This document shows positions 27,754 to 38,539 of a DNA stretch of 64,000 nucleotides, one piece after another (position 1 is the first letter of the stretch; each line of letters opens with the position of its first letter). The stretch is from Apis mellifera (Eukaryota > Arthropoda > Insecta > Hymenoptera > Apidae): positions 11,100,009 through 11,164,008 of the forward strand of contig NC_037648.1 of NCBI RefSeq assembly GCF_003254395.2, given 5' to 3'. The notes beneath the pieces are model-generated. The model saw only the letters and a list, made by a program, of their open reading frames with translations. It had not been told where the DNA came from and did not search any database. Made by a program: the position numbers and the translations under genes.

Positions 27754-28474
27754 ATTTCTAAGTTCATAACTTGAAACTAATCTGAAAGACTGAATGTACT
27801 TATTTTTTTTCTATAAGTCAATCTGACGAATGTAAATCTAAAATTATATTTCGATAGTATTGTAGCATATAATTGCAGAAAAGCAATATCGATAATAATA
27901 TATAACTACGTAAAATTGCAGAAATAACATATGACTGCAAATCAATCACTTATCAATTTCATATTATAGAATAATTTTTGAACTATGATATTGTCTACAG
28001 TCTTTGCATTGTAGAGACAAGAAAATAGCTTGATAATTGATATCCGGCAGTTTACTTTGGAGAAAGAAGATCTATGATTATACTAAAATATTGATTACGC
28101 TTGTTGCAGTATGGAGTTTACTAAGCGTACAAAGATTTTCCAATAATTTTCCACTTAAATTTGACGAATTTGAATTCTTAAAAAGTAAATTTATTCGCAG
28201 TATGTATTCTCAGTGTTTTCAATAACAATATCTATTGCTGATGATTCTCATTTCGTTTCGAAGAAAATATATATAAATTTTATTCTTTCAGATTAAAATT
28301 TAATTATATAAATAATTATAATATATTTTTATGATAATATCCAATCTCATAAAAATTCAATCATAATTCTGATAAAATTTACATAAGTTTAAAATTAATA
28401 CATGATAATTAAATGAAAAATATTGTTTTTAAATGTATGTATGTATGATAAAGTTTTTGAAATATATTAAATAC
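27754..28474. promoter_or_regulatory. Spacer with upstream module of receptor 4
   Basis: A somewhat decayed copy of the receptor upstream block lies at about 28014-28105 (GACAAGAAAATAGCTTG ... GATCTATGATTATACTAAAA). There is no gene between it and the receptor relic. Confidence 0.45.
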
Positions 28475-28985
28475 ATACATATTATTTACAAATTCAGCAG
28501 AATGATCCAAAAATATCTATCCAGATAAGCTAAGTAGAAATAAATGGAATTATTGATTAGCTAAACAAAATAAAAAATTCTTGCTGTTCCAGGTATTATT
28601 TAAATTCTAATATAATAATAAATTGCTAGCTGAAAAATCAAGAAATTAATTATTATTCAGAAGTTTTTTTTCCAAGTTGAGTTATCATTTACAGAACTGT
28701 CTTTAGTTGAACAGCTGTCGAACTTATGCCGAACATAGTTAATCCAACCTCAATCAGGTAATTATTTCTGTCATTTATAATATTGCAGAACCTCAAAATG
28801 GAACGAAATAATGTTAGTTATTAATAACTAAATGATAATATATTTTATTATTTTTACGAACCATATGGCTTCGTCATGCGTGATCACATAATTCTTGAAT
28901 TTTTTATAAGTATATTTTAACTTCATCAATCGATGAATTTGATTTTGATGAGACTTTTTCGATTTGATATTTATTATTTTTTAAT
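28475..28985 (-). pseudogene. Decayed odorant-receptor relic (exons 6-8 only)
   Basis: Three adjacent receptor exons are recognisable in the correct order on the minus strand. The exon-6 equivalent near 28857-28975 reads FKNYVITHDEAI. The exon-7 equivalent near 28700-28795 reads YLIEVGLTMFGISSTAVQ, but its donor GT has become CT. The exon-8 equivalent near 28484-28600 is badly damaged: where intact copies read GANQFHLF this one has an insertion producing a TAA and a frameshift. I find no counterparts of exons 1-5 or 9-10 around it. This is a dead tandem copy and should not be annotated as a protein. Confidence 0.85.
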
Positions 28986-29514
28986 AAATATCATCAGAAT
29001 TTAATTTAGAATAAACATTTAATTAGAATAATTTAAAACAAAGATTAAAAATTTGATTTTGAAAGATTTAAAATTTTATTATAGAAATATATTCAAAATA
29101 TACAATCAAAAAATTTCCAAAAAAAAATATTGGTTATATATATATTTAAAATTGTAGTTAATAAATATAATTTTATAAAATTTTATGGATCAATTCACAT
29201 TATATCATTCATATATTTATTTTATATCATTTTCATTCACTAAAATAAAAAAATTATTTTTATAGTTTACTGAAAGTGGAATGATGTTATGAAATATATG
29301 TCAATTCATTATTTTGGTAAGATCTGTAATATCTTTTATACATTATACAACATTTTGTTTATTTGCAACATTTGTTTTTTTGATAAAGTTTTTTATACTA
29401 TTTAATATTAATAATGTACATTAATTATTTCTACTACTATTCATATCCTTAGTTAATTTGGATAGAGAATATAATAGATTTAGTTGTACATTTTCTATAA
29501 ACATCGTAGAATCA
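28986..29514. other. Spacer between receptor relic and receptor 5
   Basis: AT-rich. From about 29145 onward it aligns with 34905-35234, the sequence just downstream of receptor 7, so it belongs to the duplicated unit. No upstream module or gene is seen. Confidence 0.5.
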
Positions 29515-31585
29515 TTATTTCAACGACATTATCATGGTGAAGTATGACATACACGTTTTAAAAGTCTTGAAATAAAATTAAATAATAATTAGCAAAATAT
29601 CTATTTTTATAATATCTTTATCATATACTATCATATACTACATACTATTCCGAAGTTCTCGATATTCATATCATACAATCCACCTGCAGTTAATGCACAT
29701 AGTTTTTTACTTCTTATTTGCATCATATAAAGCATTTTTTGAATTTCCAATGATGTTCCATACCACGTGGTATCATATCTGTTTTAATATTAATCAAATA
29801 TTAAATTCGAGGTATCGATTATTATAATTAATTATATTAAATACATACATAGCATTTGCAAAATCAGCACAATGATCCAAAAGTATTTGTCCAGGTAGAC
29901 TGAGCAAAAACAAATGAAATTGATTAGCCCCAAAAAATACAGCACTTCTAATTGCTACATCAGGTCTGTCTAAATTTATGACTGTCTGAAAGATAAAATA
30001 ATTAATTAAATAAAATTTTCAACAGTTTGTACGTGTCGTTATTCGGATAATTATATTTACTTGAACGGCTGTCGTACTCATACCCAGCATATTTAATCCA
30101 ACCTGAATTAAATAACTATACTGACAGTTTTCATTCAAAATATTATAAAACCTCCAAGTGCAATGAAAAAAGCAATTTAATGCGATAATTATTTAGTAAT
30201 ATATCATAATTTAATATTAATTAATGAATACGCACTCTATAACTTCGTTATGCATGATTACACAAGTTCTAAATTTTTCATACGACGAATTCTCAGAAAA
30301 CGCATCTTTAGAAACTAAATTCGAATTCATTGTTGCTTCTAAAACTTGAACTCTGTATTTGTCAAAAAATTGGCAGTGAAAATTATGAGATTTATCATAA
30401 AAAGATGTACTATTTCGAATATTTTATATTTATTTGCATTACCCACACACAGCAAACAATCCGCTGTTAAAGTGGATTATAAGAATGTAGAACCAATCAG
30501 CAGCGATTATAGTCAGTACGACAATAATTGATCCCCAAGCTAACTGTAAGTATATGTAAAAAAAGTAGTCATCAGTGTCGAAAATAATGTAATTAACTCT
30601 AAGTAGTTGTTGCCGAGATCGGGTTTGATTTAATGGATGAACAATGTCCAGAATAGGAGAAACTAGTGGGACCAACAAGAATAAAATTAGAAAAGAAAAT
30701 AAGGTATCTGAAAAAAGGTATAAAATTAGAAAAGAAAATAAGGTATCTGAAATTTTTGTAAAATTTGAACAAAAATAATTAAGTTCAGAAATAAAGATAA
30801 TAATACTTACTTCGATACAATTTTGCCATTCTTTTGCCTTGCATGATTGTTTCATCAAGAGCATTCAATTCATATATTGATTTTAGTTGTTGCCACTTTT
30901 TTATCACAAAATGAAACAATATGTTATACTATGAAATAATATGAAAAATATTTACAATCACTTATTTCATAAAAATTTGTTGAAATAAATAATAAATTTA
31001 CCTACATTTTGTCTGTTGAAATGTAAATTTAATAATTTAACGGCACTAATCGAAGATGCGATAAAATGCGGTATACATTCAATCACACCGTCCATATCCT
31101 TGTTACGTAACGATATGTATAATTCAAGCGTCTAATAATTGAATTATTTAATAACATTACCTGATTATTTATTCGTTATTATGATTTCGTGGAATTTATC
31201 CTATTTAATTTCGTTTCTATGATATTTTTTTCTAGAATATCTTGTGTATTTTTCTTACCGTTGGGATGAGAATGCTTGCAATACTAATTACCAATATAAA
31301 TACGATAATATTTCTAAATTCGTTTTTTTGACGTGGATCTTGTCCCAAAAATCGTATGTATTTCTCCATCATTTTGTAATAAGGAATATCATATATTTCA
31401 TTATGCTGTTTTTTAGTTTTCTGAAATACTGAAAGTCCTGAAGATAAGTTTAAAATATTATTTACAATTAAATTGTTCCAAATATATACAAAAATGATTA
31501 ATATAACATTAATGTTACAATATTCAAAGCAAGATAAGTTTTTTTTTAATTTTAATCTTTAATGCAAATTTTTCTTACTATCCAT
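29515..31585 (-). CDS. Odorant receptor, array member 5
   Basis: Ten-exon odorant receptor, nearly identical to member 7. Exon 1 is ATGGATA at 31579-31585; other exons at about 31260-31430, 31015-31131, 30813-30929, 30445-30707, 30236-30344, 30064-30150, 29853-29986, 29647-29779 and 29515-29565. Reading: MDIFQKTKKQHNEIYDIPYY, LDIVHPLNQTRSRQQLLRV, FYNILNENCQYSYLIQVGLN, LDRPDVAIRSAVFFGANQFH, SLPGQILLDHCADFANA, tail KTCMSYFTMIMSLK. Two oddities: a 39-bp tandem duplication copies the exon-5 acceptor and the first 10 or so codons in frame, giving a choice of starts at 30707 or 30746; and the exon-6 acceptor has moved 6 nt inward (ACAG before GTTCAAG), losing two residues, a change shared with member 7. 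Probably functional. Confidence 0.9.
30708..30746 (-). repeat. 39-bp tandem duplication at an exon-5 splice acceptor
   Basis: Minus-strand unit ATACCTTATTTTCTTTTC onward is followed by a second copy ending in TTTTTTCAG. Both copies provide an AG acceptor at the same phase. The equivalent place in member 7 (near 36417) has a single copy. Confidence 0.9.
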
Positions 31586-32414
31586 GACAGCAACGTTGCA
31601 ACTTGTACAACCTGTATGAAGTAAATGTCTTTAAGTGAATCTATATGGTCTAAATCTATGCGTATTTTTCTTTCTAAAACTGTAAAAATCAATCTGACAA
31701 ATGCAATTGAACATTATTACTGAAAATGACTACGAATCATTTACTTATTTGACACATATATATTAAAATATAATTTTCAAGACAGCAACAATTGTTTCGT
31801 ACATAAGAAAATTCATTTTCCAATAACTTTACGGCATCCCTTTATACAATAAAATTGAAGGTAGATGATTGCCGTGAAATATTGATTTGTATTTAGTTGT
31901 ATGTAGTTTCAATAAGGTATTCGATAATAGGTCGAAGATTATCATATCACTCTATTGAATTCTTATAAATTCTAAAAATATCTTTGTATTTCTTTTTGTA
32001 ATACTTTGTAACACTTTGTAGTAACAATATACAATTTTCAACTACTAAGAATTTATTAATTTTTTAATTAAAAAAAGAATTTAAGATAATTATTTGTAGA
32101 ATATAAATATTTATTGTAACTTTACAGAAATGATAATTGTTTGACTTGATATACTTAACGCTTTTATTGTTTATTCTTTCATCTTTATTAATTGAAACAG
32201 TGAGTATATTTGCGAAATGAAATTTTGATAAGACATTTAATCTTTCGTTTAAATATCATATAACAAATGTAATTTGACAATTTTATTCTTATATTCAATA
32301 ATATAATTTAAATTATTCAATACATACATTCATACTAGCAATATACAATCATGTTTATTTTGTTCTAAAATTTTTTGTTAAATCTGCATATGATTTGATG
32401 TTTTACGGATAATA
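31586..32414. promoter_or_regulatory. Spacer with upstream module of receptor 5
   Basis: The upstream block is at about 31797-31890 (CGTACATAAGAAAATTCA ... CCGTGAAATATTGATTTG), the variant shared with member 7. No other feature. Confidence 0.5.
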
Positions 32415-34392
32415 TTATTTCAGCGACAATATCATAGTGATGTATGACATGCATGTTTTTAGAGCCTCGAAATAAATATAAATGATTATTAATATTTGTT
32501 AATATATATATTATTAAGAACTTTATATATTGCAATACATACTGTTCCAAAGTTCTCCATATTCATTTCGTATAATCCACATGCCGTTAATGAACATGGC
32601 TTTTTACATCTTATTTGCATCACATAAAACATTTTTTGAACTTCTATTGGCATATTATACCATGAGGACATAAATCTGCCATAATATCAGCAAAGTTACA
32701 TTTGTGCTCTTAATCATTTATATTCTATATAAGAACATGCGATACATACATGTTATTTTTTAGATTAGAATAGTGATTTAAAAGTATTTGTCCAGGTATA
32801 CTAAGAATAAATAAATGAAATTGGGCAGCTATAAGAAATACAGCGCTTTTAATTGCCACTTCCAATTTATCTAAATTTAAAACTACCTGAAAAATAAAAC
32901 TATTCATTATATCTAAAATCTTTTCTTATCTCTTTTTGATTTTTCAGATTGATCTTTACTTGTACAGCTGATATACTTGTTGCCATTATATTTGTTCCAA
33001 CTAAAAAGAGGTAAGTATTTCGACTGCTCTCGTCTAAAATACTGAAAAATCTAAAAATATTATGAAAAAGTAAATTAGACATATTCAATGATTAATTTAT
33101 AACTTGTTATTCTCAATTATTTTATAAATACGAACTGAATAGCTTCACTGTGAACGATTAAACAATTTTTAAATTGTTCGTATATATGTATATTCGAAAA
33201 AACTTTTTCAGCGAATATCTTTTGAATTTGATACCTAATGAGAGAGAAAATAATTAAAATTTGTATATTAAGTACGAGAAGATTAATAATGTATTTCTTA
33301 TAATAATATTTACCCACATACTGCAAACATTCCACTATTATGATGAATTATAAGAATATACAACCAATCAAAAATAATTATGACTATCACACAAACAAAT
33401 GAGCTCCAAACTAATTGAAAATATACGTAAAAAAAATAATCTTCGTGGTTAAAAATAAAGTAATTAACTCTATATAGTTGTTGTCTTGGTCGAGTTTCAT
33501 TTAAAGGATAAACAATGTCCAAAATAGGAAAAATTAATGGTACGAAAAAAAAAATTGTCATAGAGAGCAATAATGTGTCTGAAAAGTAAGTATACTTTAT
33601 TATTATATAGATTATATTTAAAAAATAAAAATAAAAATATTTTAAATAGATAAATATTTTGATTACAAAAATAATATCGTACTTTTGTATATTTGTGCCA
33701 TTTTATTGCCTTGCATGATGATTTCTTCCAGGATACGTATTTCATTGTTTAATTTCAATTGATACCATTGCTTTGCCACAAATGTAAATAATTTTTTGAA
33801 CTATAAAATATAATATTTTGTACTAAATACGATATTTATATAATTAGATATTCACGTACGTTTTCACTGTTGTTATATATATTTTGCAGTTTAAACATAG
33901 CAACTATACATACACCTAAGGACGGCAAGCATTCGAACATAGCATCTATATTTTTTGCATGTAATGATGTGTATATTGCGAACATCTAATGAATTTCATT
34001 TCGATTATTTAATAAAATTATCTTATTATTTTATTACATGCATTTTTTCGAATTCATTCTTTTTATTATTCTTTCTAAAATATTCAATATTGTTTTCTTA
34101 CCAATGGCAGAGTAACGCTTATAATGGAAATCGCCACTAAAATTATGATAATATTTTTAGGTGGATATAATCCTGATAATATCAACCATTTCTTCAATGA
34201 TTTATAATAAGGGATTTCAAATATATCAAGACACTGTTCTTCATATATCTGAAATACTAAATGCTGTAAATTCAGATTATTTTTCCAAAAAATCATTTCT
34301 TACAATATGTTTATATATAAATATATATTGAAATAATATAAAAATACGAATAACATTAAATGTAATTTAACGTTTTTTCTTACTATGCACAT
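32415..34392 (-). CDS. Odorant receptor, array member 6 (remodelled start)
   Basis: Ten-exon odorant receptor. Exons at about 34102-34258, 33861-33986, 33685-33799, 33313-33580, 33135-33230, 32960-33050, 32751-32887, 32544-32676 and 32415-32465. All internal exons are open: FEIPYYKSLKKWLILSGLYP, LDIVYPLNETRPRQQLYRV, FFSILDESSRNTYLFLVGTN, LDKLEVAIKSAVFLIAAQFH, SIPGQILLNHYSNL, SSWYNMPIEVQKMFYVMQ, tail KTCMSYITMILSLK. The start exon differs from its neighbours: instead of ATGGATA before the GTAAG donor it reads ATGTGCATA (34384-34392). That is 9 nt and would be out of frame with the usual exon-2 acceptor, but two other acceptors near the exon-2 start restore the frame. It lies between the near-identical members 5 and 7. 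Likely functional if the alternative acceptor is used. Confidence 0.85.
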
Positions 34393-35234
34393 TTGCAATA
34401 TTGTAAAATTATAGAGACACTTGTTCCAAAACCAATATCTTCTTGAATGTCTTTCTTTTTAGAGAGGAAGAGATCAATCTGATAAATGCAGTTATATTCA
34501 ATGTACGATAATATTCGATATATGTAACAGTAGGTATTACGAATAATTGCGAATCATTTCCTTGTAAGACACATATCTATTATTGCACACTTGTTAAATT
34601 AACTTATGCAACAATTGTTTTGTAGATAAGAAAATGACTGTACGAAACAGCTGTATTGGCGTATCTGCCTTTTATGCTTAAAATCGAAGATCCATGATTA
34701 TCTTGAAATATTGATTGCTTGCAATATGATGTTTAACGGTCAGTGATAGACAGAAGAATAATTTCCAAATTATTGTATATTGAAAATTACTGAATTCTAA
34801 AAAAATCGTATATTTCTGTATTTAATAATACTAATTCTTTGGATTTTCAACTATGAATTCTCTTTTTCAGAGTCAGTGAAAAATTGTTATTTGCGATATG
34901 TGGATAACATATATAATTTTATAAAATTTTGTAAATCAACATTCACTTTATATCGTATTAATTCGCAAAAATAAAAAAATTCTCTTTGTAATTTACTAAA
35001 AGTGGAATGGTGCTATGTTGATCAATACGTTATTTTGGTAAGATTTATAATATTTTTTATACATTACAATATTACAAGATTTTGTTTTATTTGTGTGTTT
35101 AACAAAATTTGTTACGATGTTTTACTATTTAATATTAACAATATTAATTATTTTTACTATTATTCGTATCCTTAATTAATTTGGATAGGAAATATAATAG
35201 ATTTGGCTGTATATTTTTTATGAATATTGTAGAA
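34393..35234. promoter_or_regulatory. Spacer with upstream module of receptor 6
   Basis: The upstream block is at about 34619-34720 (GTAGATAAGAAAATGACTG ... CCATGATTATCTTGAAATATTGATT). The part from about 34905 matches the spacer downstream of receptor 5. Confidence 0.5.
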
Positions 35235-37261
35235 TCATTTGAACGACATTATCATGGTGAAGTATGACATACACGTTTTAAAAGTCTTGAAATAAAATTA
35301 AATAATAATTAGCAAAATATCTATTGTTATAATATCTTTATCATATACTACATACTATTCCGAAGTTCTCGATATTCATATCATACAATCCACCTGCAGT
35401 TAATGCACATAGTTTTTTACTTCTTATTTGCATCATATAAAGCATTTTTTGAATTTCCAATGATGTTCCATACCACGTGGAATCATATCTGTTTTAATAT
35501 TAATCAAATATTAAATTCGAGTTATCGATTATTATAATTATTCATATTAAATACATACATAGCATTTGCAAAATCAGCACAATGATCCAAAAGTATTTGT
35601 CCAGGTAGACTGAGCAAAAACAAATGAAATTGATCGGCACCAAAAAATACAGCGCTTCTAATTGCTACATCCGGTCTGTCTAAATTAATGACTGTCTGAA
35701 AGATAAAATAATTAATTAAATAAAATTTTCAACAGTTTGTACGTATCGTTATTCGGATAATTATATTTACTTGAACGGCTGTCGTACTCATACCCAGCAT
35801 ATTTAATCCAACCTGAATTAAGTAACTATACTGACAGTTTTCATTCAAAATATTATAAAACCTCCAAGTGCAATGAAAAAAACAATTTAATGCGATAATT
35901 ATTTGCTAGTATATCATAATTTAATATTAATTAATGAATACGTACTCTATAACTTCGTTATGCATGATTACACAAGTTCTAAATTTTTCATACGACGAAT
36001 TCTCAGAAAACGCATCTTTAGAAATTAAATTCGAATTCATTGTTGCTTCTAAAACTTGAACTCTGTATTTGTCAAAAAATTGGCAGCGAAAATTATGAGA
36101 TTTATCATAAAAAGATGTACTATTTCGAATATTTTATATTTATTTGCATTACCCACACACCGCAAACAATCCGCTGTTAAAGTGGATTATAAGAATGTAG
36201 AACCAATCAGCAGCGATTATAGTGAGTACGACAATAATTGATCCCCAAGCTAATTGTAAGTATACGTAAAAAAAATAATCATCAATGTCGAAAACAATGT
36301 AATTAACTCTAAGAAGTTGTTGTCGAGATCGGGTTTGATTTAATGGATGAACAATGTCCAGAATAGGAGAAACTAGTGGGACTACCAAGAACAAAATTAA
36401 AAAAGAAAATAAGGTATCTGAAAAAAGACAGGTTTATTTTTGTAAAATTTGAACGAAAATAATTAAGTTAAGAAATAAAGATAATAATACTTACTTCGAT
36501 ACAATTGTGCCATTTTTTTTCCTTGCATGATTGTTTCATCAAGAGCGTTCAATTCATATGTTGATTTCAATTGTTGCCACTTTTTTGTCACAAAATGAAA
36601 CAATATGTTATACTATGAAATAATATGAATAATATTTAAAATTATTTATTTCGTAAAAATTTATTGAAAAATAATAAATTTCTCCTACGTTTTGTCTGTT
36701 GAAATGTAAATTTAATAGTTTGACGGCACTAATCGAAGATGCGATAAAATGAGGTATACATTCAATCACACCGTCCACATCCTTGTTACGTAACGATATA
36801 TATAATTCAAGTGTCTAATAATTCAATTTATAAAGTTATCTGATTATTTATTTTATCTCATAGAATTTATTCTATTTAATTTCATCTCATTGTTTTTTCT
36901 AGAACGTTATTTAAAATATAATTTTCTTACCGTTGGAATTACAATACTTGCGATACTAATTATCAATATAAATACGATAATATTTCTAAATTCGTCTTTT
37001 TGACGTGGATCTTGTCCCAAAAATCGTATGTATTTCTCCATCATTTTGTAATAAGGAATATCATATATTTCATTATGCTGTTTTTCAATTTTCTGAAATA
37101 CTGAAAGTCCTGAAGATAAATTTAAAATATTATTTATCGTTAAATTGTTCCAAATATATATGAAAATGATTAATTAATATAACATTAATGTTACAATATT
37201 CAAAGCAAGATAAGCTTTTTTTTAATTTTAATCTTTAATATGATTTTTTCTTACTATCCAT
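35235..37261 (-). CDS. Odorant receptor, array member 7
   Basis: Intact ten-exon odorant receptor, near-duplicate of member 5. Exon 1 is ATGGATA at 37255-37261; other exons at about 36930-37100, 36690-36813, 36495-36612, 36156-36417, 35945-36054, 35772-35862, 35563-35697, 35357-35489 and 35235-35285. Reading: MDIFQKIEKQHNEIYDIPYY, LDIVHPLNQTRSRQQLLRV, AVFFGADQFHLFLLSLPGQ, tail KTCMSYFTMIMSFK with TGA instead of the TAA used by member 5. It has the same shifted exon-6 acceptor as member 5 but a single exon-5 acceptor. Introns and flanks are also very similar to member 5, so the duplication, or a later gene conversion, is recent. Confidence 0.92.
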
Positions 37262-38539
37262 GATTCCAAAACGACAACGTTGCAACTTGTATGATGAAGA
37301 AGTAAACGTTTTTAAATGAATCTATGTGGTCTAAATCTGTGCATATTTTTCTTTCTAAAACTGTAAAAATCAATCTGACGAATGGAATTCAACACGATTT
37401 TTGATGTTACTGAAAACTGGCTACGAATCATTCACTTATTTGACACGTATAGATTAAAGTATAATTTTCAAAACGAGGGAACAATTGTATCGTACATAAG
37501 AAAATTCTTTTTCCAATAACTTTACGGCATCCGCTTATGCAATAAAACTAAAGGTAGATGATTACTGTGAAATATTGATTTGTATTTAGTAGTTTCAATG
37601 AGGTATTCAATAATAGGTCGAAGATTATCACTCTATCACTTGAATTCTTATAAATTCTAAAAATATCTTTGTATTTCTATCTGTAGTATTTTCTAGTATT
37701 TAGAATTGTTTCGGTTTTCAATTACAAATTTTTTAAACTAAATATCTAATTTCAATTATCAAGTACAATTTTAAATCATGCAGATATATATTAAAGTCAT
37801 TTGATGATATTTTAGGTATAATATATTGTAAATATAAATATCCATATGAAAATGTTATTTAATTTAGAAATGGAAAATCTATAATTATCTTGAGATATTA
37901 ATCACATACAAATCACTCATTGAATAATGATAAACAATAAATTTTCAAATAATTTGAATTGAATTCTTATTAAAAAGTAATTATAAAAAAGATATCGTTT
38001 TCAGTAATGTTTTCTAACACTAATAATTTCTTCATTTCGTTTGAATTATTTGATAAGTTAAGTTTATGACAATTGCAAGGCCTTAAAATCACAATGAGTA
38101 CAATTTTCAATATAATAATAATCTATATGTATAAATGATCATAGATGATTTATTTAGATTATTTATTTTAATAAGAAAGAAAATATTAAAAATCTCTGTT
38201 ATATTAAATATATTACAAATAATTAATCGAAAAAGAAAAGTGTTTGTGTAACAATGTTAGTTATATAATATTAAAAATAAAAATAATTCATCATCATTGA
38301 TTAAAATATTTTTTTCTGTTTCAGTTTTCTTTGCGAATTAATTCATAACGAATTATTTATTAGTGCATAAATATAAATATTCGTGAGAATGCTAGAAAAT
38401 CCAATGGGATAAAATAGAGATCATAATTGGTAATTATTATATTTGCATATAATTTTATTTGCACGTTTGATGTAAATTACTTAACATCAAGTAAAACATT
38501 ATGTGATGAAACTCTTGATATGAGTTATTTAACATTGTA
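37262..38539. promoter_or_regulatory. Spacer with upstream module of receptor 7 and a second, decayed module
   Basis: The upstream block of receptor 7 lies at about 37490-37580. A further decayed copy near 37862-37985 (AATCTATAATTATCTTGAGATATTAATC, then the TTGAATTCTTATTAAAAAGT-type segment) stands alone with no receptor exons beside it, suggesting the promoter of a lost gene. No coding sequence is present. Confidence 0.45.

Noticed and set aside
30236..30360. Receptors 5 and 7 exon 6 appeared to lack an acceptor (possible pseudogenes)
   Set aside because: An AG six bases further in (ACAG before GTTCAAG) keeps the frame, costs only two residues, and is preceded by a T-rich tract.
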